64,000 bases of DNA. Source: Acidobacteriota bacterium (GTDB lineage: Bacteria > Acidobacteriota > Vicinamibacteria > Vicinamibacterales > SCN-69-37). Made by a program: the position numbers and the translations under genes. The notes beneath the pieces were generated by a model that did no database searches, was not told where the DNA came from, and saw nothing but the letters and a program-made list of their open reading frames with translations. The DNA lies in contig JADYYY010000010.1 of NCBI GenBank assembly GCA_020853395.1, positions 1 to 64,000 on the forward strand, written 5' to 3'. Shown here piece after piece: positions 17,616 through 27,082 of the stretch. Numbering within the stretch: the stretch's first letter is position 1; each line of letters opens with the position of its first letter.

Positions 17616-19937
17616 GTGGCGCAGTCTGCCCTCTCACGTCGTGTCAGCGAGTTCACCGGCGTCGTGCTGTTCGCCGCGTCGCTCATCTGGGTGCTCGCGC
17701 TCGTGACGCACAGCGACGGCGACCCGGTCTGGTTCTTCAACGACATCCAGTCGACGCGGGTCGACAACTTCGTCGGCCGCTTCGGCGCGTTCCTGTCGCT
17801 CGCCTCGCTGCAACTGATTGGCTACCCGGCCATGCTCCTGCCGTGCGTCCTCGGCGTGATCGCGTGGCACTACTTCTGGTGCCGTGAAATGGACGCCGGC
17901 TACACGAAGCTCTTCGGGGCGGCGCTGTTCATCAGTTGCCTCGCGGCGCTGCTCTCGCTCGCGGTCGTGGCGGTCGACGCGAGTGGGCCGCACGCGGGTG
18001 GCGGCCTGATCGGGTCGGCGCTCGCGTCGGGGCTCTCGCGCTACCTCAACCGGACGGGCGCGACCATCCTGCTGATCACGCTGATGGCGCTCTCGATCAT
18101 CGTCTCCACGCAGTTCTCGTTCGGCCGCGCCGCGGAAACCCTGGCGCGCCGAGTGCGCAGCGGCCCGACGCTCTTCGATCGCTGGCGCGAATGGCGCGCC
18201 GACCGGGAGCGCGCGCAGCAGCGGCGCCAGGTCATCGAAAAGCACGTGAAGAAGGCGGGCAAGGAGCGCGCGCCCGAGATCGCGACGCGGGCACAGGACG
18301 CCGCTGAGAAGCTCCGGGCCGCGCGCGCGCGCACGGCCGACGACGAGGTCGCCGACGGGCCGCCCGCCCGCGCCGCGGCGCCGCCAGCCATCCGGCGCCC
18401 CGAACGCGCCGGCGCGCCACAGCCCCAGCCGCTTCCCCTCGCCGACGCCGCACCCAGAACGCCCGCCGAACGGCGGCAGGACGGCTACACGACGCCGCCG
18501 CTCACGCTGCTCGATGCCCCGAAGGAGCACCAGAAGATCGACGAGCGCGAGCTGATGGAATCGGCGCGCCTGCTCGAAGAGAAGTGCCGCGAGTTCAGCG
18601 TCGAAGGCCGGGTGGTGCAGATCCATCCCGGCCCGGTCGTCACGACCTACGAGTTCAAACCCGACGCCGGCGTGAAGTACAGCCGGATCACCGGCCTGGC
18701 CGACGACCTCTGCCTCGCGATGCAGGCCGAGTCGGTGCTGATCGAACGGATCCCAGGCAAATCGACCGTCGGCATCCAGATCCCCAACCGCAACCGCGAG
18801 CCGATCACGCTCCGCGAGCTGCTCGAGTCGGAGAACTACGTGAAAGCCCCGTCGCGGCTGAGCATGGCGCTCGGCAAGGGCATTCACGGCGAGCCGTTCG
18901 TCGGAGACCTCGCGACCATGCCGCATCTGCTCATCGCCGGATCGACGGGCGCCGGCAAGTCCGTGAGCGTCAACGCGATGGTGAGCAGCATGCTGTTCCG
19001 GTCGACGCCGGACGAAGTGCGGTTCATCATGATCGACCCGAAGCGGCTCGAGCTCGGCATGTACGAGGACATCCCGCACCTGCTCACGCCGGTCGTCGTC
19101 GATCCGAAGCAGGCGGCGAACGCGCTGCGGTGGGCCGTCCGCGAGATGGAGGAGCGCTACAAGTCGCTCGCGGCCGTCGGCGTCCGGAACATCGACCAGT
19201 TCAACCGCAACGTGAAGGCCATGCTCGCCGAGCAGAAGGACGCGAAGGCGCCGGACGGCGGCGAGCTCAAACCGCTGCCGTACATCGTCGTCATCATCGA
19301 CGAGCTGGCGGATCTGATGATGGTGGCCGGCAAGGAGGTCGAGGAGTCGATCGCCCGGCTCGCGCAGATGGCGCGCGCCGTCGGCATCCACCTGATCCTC
19401 GCCACCCAGCGGCCGTCGGTGGACGTCATCACGGGCGTCATCAAGGCGAACCTGCCGGCGCGCATCGCGTTCCGCGTGGCGTCGCGGATCGACTCGCGCA
19501 CGATCCTCGACGGCAACGGCGCGGAGCAGTTGCTCGGCAAGGGCGACATGCTCTTCCTGCCGCCGGCCTCGTCGCGCTACATCCGGATTCACGGTCCCTA
19601 CATCTCGGAGCAGGAGACCGCGCGGCTGTGCAGCTTCCTCCGCAAACAGGGCAAGCCGGTGTACGACACGAGCATCACCGCCGAGGAGAAGCCCGAGTCG
19701 GAGAAGCTCGAATTCGAGAAGGACGACCTGTACGACGAGGCAGCGCGCATCGTGGTCTCGACCGGCCAAGCCTCGATTTCCTATCTTCAGCGCCGGCTGC
19801 GCATCGGGTTCAGCCGCGCCGCCCGGCTCATCGACATGATGGAGATGGACGGCGTGGTGTCGACTGCGGCGGGCGGCAAGCGCGAAGTGCTCGTCGATCA
19901 GAGCTACTTCGACGAAGTTGACGCACAGGTGAAATAG
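17616..19937 (+). CDS. ftsK: DNA translocase FtsK
   Basis: Septum-anchored dsDNA pump that clears chromosome termini at division. From GTG 17616 it has 773 residues: four N-terminal membrane helices within about 175 residues, a basic Ala/Pro-rich linker (about 180-300), an alpha/beta domain (RVVQIHPGPVVTTYEFKPDAG), Walker A in LLIAGSTGAGKSVSVNAMV near residue 445, Walker B in IVVIIDELADLMM, and the C-terminal winged-helix gamma domain (LYDEAARIVVSTGQASISYL) that reads KOPS sites. The linker is short compared with E. coli FtsK. Six bases follow the rnj stop. Confidence 0.96.
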   Translation: MAQSALSRRVSEFTGVVLFAASLIWVLALVTHSDGDPVWFFNDIQSTRVDNFVGRFGAFLSLASLQLIGYPAMLLPCVLGVIAWHYFWCREMDAGYTKLFGAALFISCLAALLSLAVVAVDASGPHAGGGLIGSALASGLSRYLNRTGATILLITLMALSIIVSTQFSFGRAAETLARRVRSGPTLFDRWREWRADRERAQQRRQVIEKHVKKAGKERAPEIATRAQDAAEKLRAARARTADDEVADGPPARAAAPPAIRRPERAGAPQPQPLPLADAAPRTPAERRQDGYTTPPLTLLDAPKEHQKIDERELMESARLLEEKCREFSVEGRVVQIHPGPVVTTYEFKPDAGVKYSRITGLADDLCLAMQAESVLIERIPGKSTVGIQIPNRNREPITLRELLESENYVKAPSRLSMALGKGIHGEPFVGDLATMPHLLIAGSTGAGKSVSVNAMVSSMLFRSTPDEVRFIMIDPKRLELGMYEDIPHLLTPVVVDPKQAANALRWAVREMEERYKSLAAVGVRNIDQFNRNVKAMLAEQKDAKAPDGGELKPLPYIVVIIDELADLMMVAGKEVEESIARLAQMARAVGIHLILATQRPSVDVITGVIKANLPARIAFRVASRIDSRTILDGNGAEQLLGKGDMLFLPPASSRYIRIHGPYISEQETARLCSFLRKQGKPVYDTSITAEEKPESEKLEFEKDDLYDEAARIVVSTGQASISYLQRRLRIGFSRAARLIDMMEMDGVVSTAAGGKREVLVDQSYFDEVDAQVK

Positions 19938-19939
19938 CC

Positions 19940-21865
19940 ATGCCGACCTTGGTTTCACGTTCGATGCTCCGGCGCACGGTCCTCGCGGCCGCCGGGATCC
20001 TCGTGCTGTCGCTGCCAACTGCCGCGGCGGCCCAGACGCCCGCGGTGAAGTACCAGCGGGCTCAGGCGCGCGAGAAGACGGCGCGCAGCGCACAGACCAC
20101 GACGCCCGACACGCTTCGGGCGATCGGGAATGCCTACGAAGCCATCGTCCGCGCCCACCCTCGGACGGGCTACGCGGACAACGCGCTCTGGCAGGCGGCC
20201 GGCATGTACGCGCTGGCGTTCGAGAAGAGCGGCAACGTCCGCGATCGAGAGCAGGCAGTGCGGACGCTGAGCTGGCTCAAACGCGAGTATCCGACGTCGG
20301 CGCTCGTCCGGCAGGTCCCCGCCCGGCTGGCATCACTGCGGGCACCAGATCGATCGGCTCCGTCCAAGGCCGCGTCGGACGGCACGACCGCGCGCCCTGC
20401 CGTCACGCGCGCCACAGCAGCGCCCACACCGGCGCCCACCCCGCCGTCGACGCCGCCGAGATCCGCCGAAACGCCAGCCGCCTCGGTGCCGCCTGTCAAG
20501 CCTGCCGAGAAGACGCCGGCCGACGTAGCCGCGGCGCAGCCGGCGGAGCTCGAAGCTCCCTCGGTGTCCGTGCCGCTGCCCGCGCCTGCCCTCGCCGCGG
20601 CGAGCGACACGCCTTCGTCGCCATCGGTGAGGAAGATCACGCACAGCCGCCTGCCGAAAGGCGATCGACTGACGATCGAGCTGTCGTCTGAAGCGGTCTA
20701 CGCGACACGTCGATCGGCGAATCCCGATCGGCTGACCGTCGATTTGGTGAATGCCGACGTTGCCGCGGGGATCAGCGAGCGGGTGACGACGCTGTCGGGC
20801 GTCTTGTTCAAGTCGGTGCAGGTCAGCCGGACCATCAACCAGAACACGCGCTTCGTCCTCGACGTGACCGGCAACCCACGATACAGCACGTTCCCGCTCT
20901 ACAACCCGTTCCGGCTGGTCATCGACGTCGAATCCGACGAGGCGCTTCCCGACGACGTGCCGCCCGCGCCCATCGTCGCGACCAAGATGGCGCCCAGCCG
21001 TCCGGGCCGGATCGTGACGGACGGGCCGGCCGACGCGGCCCCGCCCGCGGCATCGGCGGCCACCGCACCCGGCGCGCGCGCGCCGGCCTCCGCGCCGTCG
21101 AGCGCGAACGCGCCGGCACCTCCGTCGGCGACCAGCCGCGGCGAGTTCTCGATCGCGCGCCAACTCGGTCTCGGCGTGGCGCGCATCGTCATCGATCCCG
21201 GCCATGGCGGATACGATCCGGGCGCGCAGGCCAACGGCGTCACCGAGTCCACGCTCGTGCTCGACGTCGCGCTTCGTCTCGAGAAGCTGCTCCTCGAGAA
21301 GCCCGGCTTCGAGGTCGTGCTGACCCGCCGGACCGATCGCTTCATTCCGCTCGAGGAACGCACCGCGATCGCCCAGCGCGAGGCCGCCGACATGTTCATC
21401 TCGATCCACGCGAACTCGAGCCCGCAGTCGAGCACGCGCGGCCTCGAGACCTACTACCTGGACTTCGCGTCGAACCCGCAGGCCGAGGCCGTCGCGGCCC
21501 GCGAGAACGCGTCCAGCGCCCAGACGATGCGCCTGCTGCCCGAGCTGGTGAAGGCCATCACGCTGAACAACAAGCTGGACGAATCCAGGGAGCTCGCGCG
21601 GCAGGTGCAGGCCGCGCTCGTCAAGCGGCTCGCCGGCCCCAACAAGGCCATCAAGGATTTCGGCGTCAAGCGCGCGCCGTTCGTCGTGTTGATCGGCGCG
21701 GAGATGCCGAGCGTGCTGGCGGAGGTCTCCTTCCTCACGAACAGAACGGACGCCAGCCTGCTGAAGCAGGCCGCGCATCGCCAGCGCATCGCGCTGGCGC
21801 TCTTCGAGGCCGTCCAGTCGTATCGGAGCTCGCTGAAGAAGATCGGCACGGTCGCCGCCCGCTGA
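19940..21865 (+). CDS. N-acetylmuramoyl-L-alanine amidase with AMIN domain (AmiC-like)
   Basis: Periplasmic peptidoglycan amidase for septum splitting. The 641 residues show a signal peptide (LRRTVLAAAGILVLSLPTAAAAQ), a helical segment like a TPR or outer-membrane assembly repeat (residues about 35-130), a Pro/Ala linker, an AMIN domain (KITHSRLPKGDRLTIELSSEA to FRLVIDVESDE), a second Ala/Pro linker, and an Amidase_3 domain with IVIDPGHGGYDPGA, the zinc Glu in VTEST, ISIHANSSPQ and PSVLAEVSFLTNRTD. It begins two bases after ftsK, another division gene. AMIN usually targets these enzymes to peptidoglycan at the septum. Confidence 0.93.
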   Translation: MPTLVSRSMLRRTVLAAAGILVLSLPTAAAAQTPAVKYQRAQAREKTARSAQTTTPDTLRAIGNAYEAIVRAHPRTGYADNALWQAAGMYALAFEKSGNVRDREQAVRTLSWLKREYPTSALVRQVPARLASLRAPDRSAPSKAASDGTTARPAVTRATAAPTPAPTPPSTPPRSAETPAASVPPVKPAEKTPADVAAAQPAELEAPSVSVPLPAPALAAASDTPSSPSVRKITHSRLPKGDRLTIELSSEAVYATRRSANPDRLTVDLVNADVAAGISERVTTLSGVLFKSVQVSRTINQNTRFVLDVTGNPRYSTFPLYNPFRLVIDVESDEALPDDVPPAPIVATKMAPSRPGRIVTDGPADAAPPAASAATAPGARAPASAPSSANAPAPPSATSRGEFSIARQLGLGVARIVIDPGHGGYDPGAQANGVTESTLVLDVALRLEKLLLEKPGFEVVLTRRTDRFIPLEERTAIAQREAADMFISIHANSSPQSSTRGLETYYLDFASNPQAEAVAARENASSAQTMRLLPELVKAITLNNKLDESRELARQVQAALVKRLAGPNKAIKDFGVKRAPFVVLIGAEMPSVLAEVSFLTNRTDASLLKQAAHRQRIALALFEAVQSYRSSLKKIGTVAAR

Positions 21866-22001
21866 CAACGCCGGCCGAACGCACCGCGCGATTGCGCGTC
21901 GCTCGTACCGGCGTGCGTCGACGCCGAGAGCGCGGACGCATCCTGGCGGAAGCCACGGAAGGTCGAGCGGGCTTCAGGGATTAAGATGGTCGGAGAGCGC
22001 C

Positions 22002-22247
22002 ATGCAGCCCCCTCCGCCCGATGCCGTGATCGTCGAGCTCGTCCAGACGCCCACGCCGGAGATCACGCTCGCGGACGTGATCTTCGGTTCGTTCGGCATC
22101 GTCGGCCTGCTGGTGCTGCTGGCGGTGCTGCTCGGAGGGGCGTTGTCGTTGCTGCTGGTGGTCTGGCACCGGCGCCATCCGCCAGAAGACGATCACATGC
22201 CGCCGGTCGTCCCGATCATGTCGCAGCCTGGGAGCCACCCGTCATAG
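22002..22247 (+). CDS. Small single-pass membrane protein
   Basis: An 81-residue protein with one membrane segment (IFGSFGIVGLLVLLAVLLGGALSLL was not all counted; roughly residues 27-54) and a His/Pro-rich cytosolic tail (WHRRHPPEDDHMPP). GGAGAG lies about five bases before the ATG, and TAAGAT at 21982-21987 may be a -10 box. I do not recognise the family. Its last 32 bases overlap the convergent pepA gene. It could be a real small gene or a by-product; the ribosome site and membrane helix favour real. Confidence 0.55.
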   Translation: MQPPPPDAVIVELVQTPTPEITLADVIFGSFGIVGLLVLLAVLLGGALSLLLVVWHRRHPPEDDHMPPVVPIMSQPGSHPS

Positions 22248-23727
22248 CGAGCTGGGTCAGCAGGCGCACGGCCACGCCTGTGGCGCCCTTCGGTTGGTGC
22301 GGCTGCTTCGTCTCGGCCCACGCGGGGCCTGCGATGTCCAGATGGGCCCAGGCTCCCTCCCCTGCAAACCGCTCGAGAAACGCCGCCGCCGTGACCGCGC
22401 CTCCCGGACGCCCGGCGGCATTGACGATGTCGGCGATCTCGCTCCGGATTTCCTCCGCCGCTTCCTCGTAGATCGGCATCGGCCACACGCGGTCGCCGGC
22501 GGCCACGGCCGCTGCCCGCACCGTGTCGACCCACTCGGCCGGCCGTCCGAACAGCCCCGATACGTATCGCCCGAGCGCGACGATGCACGCGCCAGTGAGC
22601 GTGGCGACGTCGACGATGTGCGTCGCGCCGAGCTGACGCGCGTACCAGAGCGCGTCCGCCAGGATCAGCCGGCCCTCGGCGTCCGTGTTGATGATCTCGA
22701 CGGACGTGCCGCTGGCCCCGACGACCACGTCGCCGGGCTTCACCGCCCGTCCGCCCGGCATGTTCTCCGTCGTCGGAACGAGGCCGATGACGCGGTGCCG
22801 GCCGCCGAGCAGCGCGATCGCCCGCATCGCGGCCGCAACCGCGGCGCCGCCCGACATGTCGTCCTTCATCCGATCCATGCCGTCCGCCGGCTTGATCGAG
22901 ATGCCGCCGGAGTCGAACGTCACGCCCTTGCCGACGAACGCGAGCACCGGTGCGCTCGGCGCCCCAGGCGGATCGTGCCGCAGAACGACGAGACGGGGCG
23001 GCTCGGCGCTGCCTCGCGCGACCGCCATGAGCAGCCGCATGCCGAGCGCGTGAATCCGCTCTTCGTCGAGCACCTCCACCGCCAGGCCGGCATCACGCGC
23101 GACGGTGCTGATGCGGTCGGCGAAGGTGCGGGGCGTCAGCACGTTGCCAGGTTCGTTCGCCAGCTCGCGCGCCACGTTCGCGCACTGGCCGATGATCCGC
23201 CCGCGGCGGACCTCAGCCGAGACGCCGGCCGCATCGCCGCCCGGTACGATGATCTCGACGCGCGCAGGGAACGCCGGGCGGTCGGCGCGATCGCTCCTGT
23301 ACGTGCCGCCGTCGAACTCGGCGGCGGACAACCCGTCGGCGACGATCGCCGGCGCAAGGCCACGGGCGACGAAGCCGACCGACGTCGACGCGCGCTGGCG
23401 CGCGGCGTACGACGCGGTGGCCGCGAGGCGCCGCGCCCGTTCCGCATCGATTTCGGCGCGATCCCCGGCGCCGAGGAACACGAACCGCCGCGCTCGCCAT
23501 CCGCCACCCGTCACCGCGACGACGAGCGTCTCATGGACGGCTGCCTTGAACTCGCCCGCCTCGATCGCGCGCCGCAGCTCGCCGCCCGCGGCAGCCGCCG
23601 CACCAGGCACATCCTCGAGCGTGTCCTGGCGGCCGAAGATCGGGATGAAGAGCAGGTCGACCCCGGACTCGGCAGGGGCGCCCGTCACGCCAACGAACTG
23701 GGGTGCGTTGGAGGGCTGTTGCGGCAT
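22216..23727 (-). CDS. pepA: Leucyl aminopeptidase (M17 family)
   Basis: Two-metal cytosolic aminopeptidase for peptide turnover; PepA homologues also bind DNA in some bacteria. In 503 residues: an N-terminal macro-like domain with poor conservation, then the catalytic domain with FVGKGVTFDSGGISIKP (metal Lys and Asp), MKDDMSGGAAVAAAM, and the signature NTDAEGRLILADAL. ATG 23727 was preferred over an upstream TTG at 23766. A 141-base gap separates it from the JAMM gene, so it may have its own promoter. Confidence 0.94.
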   Translation of the reverse strand: MPQQPSNAPQFVGVTGAPAESGVDLLFIPIFGRQDTLEDVPGAAAAAGGELRRAIEAGEFKAAVHETLVVAVTGGGWRARRFVFLGAGDRAEIDAERARRLAATASYAARQRASTSVGFVARGLAPAIVADGLSAAEFDGGTYRSDRADRPAFPARVEIIVPGGDAAGVSAEVRRGRIIGQCANVARELANEPGNVLTPRTFADRISTVARDAGLAVEVLDEERIHALGMRLLMAVARGSAEPPRLVVLRHDPPGAPSAPVLAFVGKGVTFDSGGISIKPADGMDRMKDDMSGGAAVAAAMRAIALLGGRHRVIGLVPTTENMPGGRAVKPGDVVVGASGTSVEIINTDAEGRLILADALWYARQLGATHIVDVATLTGACIVALGRYVSGLFGRPAEWVDTVRAAAVAAGDRVWPMPIYEEAAEEIRSEIADIVNAAGRPGGAVTAAAFLERFAGEGAWAHLDIAGPAWAETKQPHQPKGATGVAVRLLTQLAMTGGSQAAT

Positions 23728-23868
23728 GGAGGATCGGTACTCCTTGAAGAGGCGCGTGAGGCGCAACTGCCGATCATAGCGGAGGAAAGAACGCCCGCGA
23801 CCGAATCAGCGTCGCACGACGCGACGGCAGGGAACGAAAGACGAAAGCTCGCCAACCGCCTCGCGCGC

Positions 23869-24279
23869 TCAGCGACACCGCGCGGCAAACGCGTGTCCGC
23901 CGGCGATCCGGAACGCTGCCAGCCGCGCGCGTCCGCTCCCGAGACCGACGATGACGTGGATCCATTCGGGATAGTGCGCTTCGGCGACGTCGGTCTCGGA
24001 CGGCACCGGTGCACCCGCCGGGTGCGAGTGATACACGCCGACGATCGCGAGCGGCGGCCTGAACTCGCGCAAGAGCCGGCGAAGCTCGATGTGCCCGCGA
24101 TCGTCGAGCCGGTATCGCGTCGTGCCCTCTGCCACGTTCGACATCGGCACCGCATGCGTCACGCGCGAGCCCGATCCGACGAGGAACCCGCAGCACTCGC
24201 GCGGCCGCTCCCGCTCGGCGTGCGCGACGATCGCACGCCGCACGGCGCGCGGCAGCACGATCGTCATCGGCGCTCTCAC
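23869..24279 (-). CDS. JAMM/MPN+ metalloprotease (prokaryotic JAB-like)
   Basis: A 136-residue single-domain JAMM protein. The metal motif is complete: Glu in RPRECCGFLVG, and HSHPAGAPVPSETD giving H-x-H and the later Asp with the conserved Ser. Bacterial relatives remove small ubiquitin-like or sulfur-carrier tails or act on cysteine metabolism; no ThiS/MoaD partner or E1-like gene is adjacent, so the target is unknown. GTG 24279 overlaps the preceding stop (GTGA) with GGAG eight bases upstream; ATG 24267 is the alternative start. Confidence 0.85.
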   Translation of the reverse strand: MRAPMTIVLPRAVRRAIVAHAERERPRECCGFLVGSGSRVTHAVPMSNVAEGTTRYRLDDRGHIELRRLLREFRPPLAIVGVYHSHPAGAPVPSETDVAEAHYPEWIHVIVGLGSGRARLAAFRIAGGHAFAARCR

Positions 24280-26213
24280 GAGCGGAGCTCCGGCAGATCG
24301 CGGAAGAGATCCAGGCTGTCAGGATTCGCGAGCGCGTCGCGGTTCGGCACCGGCTCGCCGTGAATCACCCGCCGCACCGCCAGTTCGACCAGCTTGCCGC
24401 TCATCGTCCTCGGCAAATCCGCGACCGCGACGATGCGCTGCGGCACGTGACGCGGTGACGCCTGCTGGCGGATGACGTCGACGATCCTGCGCCGCAGGTC
24501 GTCGTCGAGCGACGTGCCGGGGCGCAGGCGGACGAACAGCACGATCCGTTGATCGCCTTGCCACTGCTGGCCGACGGCGAGGCTCTCGAGGACCTCGGGC
24601 ACGTGCTGCACTTCCCGGTAGATCTCCGCCGTGCCGATCCGCACGCCGCCTGGATTGAGCGTCGCATCGGAACGCCCTTCGATGACGAAGCCGCCGTGTG
24701 ACGTCCGGCGGATCCAGTCGCCGTGGTGCCAGACGGCCGGGTAGCGTTCGAAGTAGGCGGCGCGGTACCGGGCCCCATCGTCGTCCTGCCAGAACCCCAG
24801 CGGCATGGATGGAAACGGCGTCGCGCAGACGAGCTCGCCGGCGCCTTCGGCCAGCTCGCGGCCGTCTTCGTCGAACACGCGAACGTCCATCCCGAGCCCG
24901 GCTGCCTGGATCTCGCCGGCCCAGACTTCGCCGTTGGGATTGCCCAGCACGAAGCAGCCGATGATGTCGCTGCCCCCGGAAATCGAGGCGAGATGGACGT
25001 CGCGCTTGACGGCCCGATAGACGTACTCGAAGGCCTCGGGTGCAAGCGGCGAGCCCGTCGAAGTGATCGTTCGCACCGACGCGAGGTCGTGCGTCTCGCG
25101 CGGCACCACTCCCGACTTGGCGAGCGTGTCGAGCAGCCGCGCCGACGTGCCGAACAGCGTGATGCGCAGGCGGTCCGCCAGGTCGAGCAGCGTCGTGATC
25201 TGCGGGTGCGCGGGTGACCCGTCGTAGAGCACGATCGTCGCGCCGGTGGCCAGCCCCGACACGAGCCAGTGCCACATCATCCAGCCGCACGTCGTGAAGT
25301 AGAAGAGCCGGTCGCCGTGCCGCAGGTCGCAGTGTAGGCGGTGTTCCTTCACGTGCTGCAGCAGCGTGCCACCAGCGCCGTGCACGATCGCCTTCGGCAC
25401 GCCGGTCGTGCCCGACGAGTACAGAACGTAGAGCGGGTCGTTGAATCCGAACCGCTCGAACGCGAGCGGCTGATCGCCGGCGGCGTCGAGCCAGTCGCGC
25501 CAGGCGACGGCCCCCGCCAGCACGCGCGGCGGGTCGTCCATCGGCACCACCACCGTCGTCGTCACCGACGGCAGCCGCGCCAGCACGTCCCGCAGCTTCG
25601 GCAGGACGTCGAACCGGCGGCCGCCGTAATGATGCGCATCGACGGCGATCAGCACGCGCGGCGCGATCTGGCCAAAGCGGTCGACGATGCCGTCGACGCC
25701 GAACTCCGGCGAACAGCCGGACCAGACGGCGCCGATCGACGCGGCGCCGAGCGCGGCGATGACGGCTTCGGGCACGTTCGCGATCAGCCCTGCGACACGG
25801 TCGCCGCAGCCGACGCCGGCCCGCCGGAGCGCTGCCGCGGCGCGCCCGACGTCACGAAGCAGCTCGGCGTGAGAGATCTCCACCTCGCGTCCGTGTTCCG
25901 TGGTGGCCAGAATCGCCGGACCATCGTCGCGGCGTCGCAGCAGGTTCTCCGCGAAGTTGAGCCGTGCGTCGGGGAAGAACCTCGCACCCGGCATCGCGTC
26001 GAGCCGATCGACGACCCGCTCGCCGCGTTCGCCGACGATGCCGGCCGCGGACCAGAGCTCGTCCCAGAACGCCGGCACGTCGGTGACGGACCAGCAGTGC
26101 AGGCTCGCGTAGTCAGGAAGCGATCGGCCCGCGCGACGCTCCGCGCGGCGCGTGAATGCCGAGAGGTGCGAACGCGCGATCCGCTCAGGGTCCGGTCGCC
26201 ACAGCGGCGGCAT
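24276..26213 (-). CDS. Acetoacetyl-CoA synthetase
   Basis: ANL-superfamily ligase that activates acetoacetate with ATP and CoA. ATG 26213 gives 645 residues, the usual length. Seen: an ACAS N-terminal segment (HCWSVTDVPAFWDELW), the AMP-binding core YVLYSSGTTGVPKAIVHGAGG, FFTTCGWMMWHW-type segment, TSTGSPLAPEAFEYVY, and the C-terminal GRSDATLNPGGVRIGTAEIYR with the catalytic Lys in MSGKLVELAVR. It starts 11 bases after the tyrA stop, so it may be cotranscribed with the aromatic operon although its chemistry is unrelated. Confidence 0.92.
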   Translation of the reverse strand: MPPLWRPDPERIARSHLSAFTRRAERRAGRSLPDYASLHCWSVTDVPAFWDELWSAAGIVGERGERVVDRLDAMPGARFFPDARLNFAENLLRRRDDGPAILATTEHGREVEISHAELLRDVGRAAAALRRAGVGCGDRVAGLIANVPEAVIAALGAASIGAVWSGCSPEFGVDGIVDRFGQIAPRVLIAVDAHHYGGRRFDVLPKLRDVLARLPSVTTTVVVPMDDPPRVLAGAVAWRDWLDAAGDQPLAFERFGFNDPLYVLYSSGTTGVPKAIVHGAGGTLLQHVKEHRLHCDLRHGDRLFYFTTCGWMMWHWLVSGLATGATIVLYDGSPAHPQITTLLDLADRLRITLFGTSARLLDTLAKSGVVPRETHDLASVRTITSTGSPLAPEAFEYVYRAVKRDVHLASISGGSDIIGCFVLGNPNGEVWAGEIQAAGLGMDVRVFDEDGRELAEGAGELVCATPFPSMPLGFWQDDDGARYRAAYFERYPAVWHHGDWIRRTSHGGFVIEGRSDATLNPGGVRIGTAEIYREVQHVPEVLESLAVGQQWQGDQRIVLFVRLRPGTSLDDDLRRRIVDVIRQQASPRHVPQRIVAVADLPRTMSGKLVELAVRRVIHGEPVPNRDALANPDSLDLFRDLPELRS

Positions 26214-26224
26214 CGTCGGCTCCG

Positions 26225-27082
26225 CTACTCGGGATCGAACTCCCCGCGCATCAGCCGCGCCCGGCACCGGTGGGCCCGCGCAAAGGCGTCCTGCACCCAG
26301 CGGCCATCGGCCAGATCCGTCTGATGCGGGAGCCGGTCGAGCACGTCCCGCAGCGCCGCGCTCACGTTGTCGGCGTTGTCGGCGAGGATCGCCTGCCACA
26401 TGTCGGCCGGGCTCGAGGCGAGACGGGTCATCTCCTTGAACGCACGGCCCGACGCGGCGAGCCCGCGATCACCCGTGGCGTCGACGGTGGCGTTCATGAG
26501 CGCCACGGCGAGCACCTGCGGCGCGTGGCTGACGTAGGCCACGACACGATCGTGCGTCTGCGCATCGGTCCATCGAGGTGCCGCACCGAGCCCTCGCACG
26601 AAGCGCTCGACACGCCGGCCGTCGTCTCCCGGCTCGCCGGCGGCGGCGACCAGCATCCACGGCCGGCCGTCGAACAGATCGGGCCGCGCGTGCGCGAGGC
26701 CGCCCTGCTCGCTGCCGGCCATCGGATGGCCGCCGACGAAGTGCGGGAGCGCCGCGGCGGCCGCCGCGGCCATCACGCGACGCTTCGTCGATCCAACGTC
26801 CGTGACGATCGTCTCGACGTCCAGATCGCGGATCGCCGCCATCAGCCCGGCCATCGCCGCCACGGGCGTGGCGAGCACGATGAGATCGGCCGCCGCGAGA
26901 TCGCGTACGTCGTCGGTGTAGCGGTCGGCGATCGTCCGCTGTCGCGCCTCGTCCAGCGACTCGCCCCGATCGCAGCCGATCAGCTCCACGTCAGCCCAGC
27001 GCGCCCGCGCCGCGAGCGCGACCGACCCGCCGATCAATCCTAGCCCGGCGACGCCGATGCGGCGAAATGGCGGCTCACTCAC
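26225..27082 (-). CDS. tyrA: Prephenate dehydrogenase (TyrA)
   Basis: NAD-dependent oxidation of prephenate (or arogenate) on the tyrosine branch. In 285 residues: Rossmann motif IGVAGLGLIGGSVALAARAR, ATPVAAMAGLM, the substrate loop GGHPMAGSEQGGLAHA with catalytic His, and VVAYVSHAPQVLAVALMN. No chorismate mutase or ACT domain is attached, so feedback inhibition by tyrosine is not obvious. GTG 27082 overlaps the trpA end by eight bases, placing a tyrosine gene inside the tryptophan operon. Confidence 0.93.
   Translation of the reverse strand: MSEPPFRRIGVAGLGLIGGSVALAARARWADVELIGCDRGESLDEARQRTIADRYTDDVRDLAAADLIVLATPVAAMAGLMAAIRDLDVETIVTDVGSTKRRVMAAAAAAALPHFVGGHPMAGSEQGGLAHARPDLFDGRPWMLVAAAGEPGDDGRRVERFVRGLGAAPRWTDAQTHDRVVAYVSHAPQVLAVALMNATVDATGDRGLAASGRAFKEMTRLASSPADMWQAILADNADNVSAALRDVLDRLPHQTDLADGRWVQDAFARAHRCRARLMRGEFDPE

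Noticed and set aside
21986-22471. Alternative plus-strand frame overlapping the small membrane protein and pepA
   Set aside because: Arg/Ala-rich, no motif, lies mostly inside pepA, and a better frame with a ribosome site and membrane helix covers the first part.
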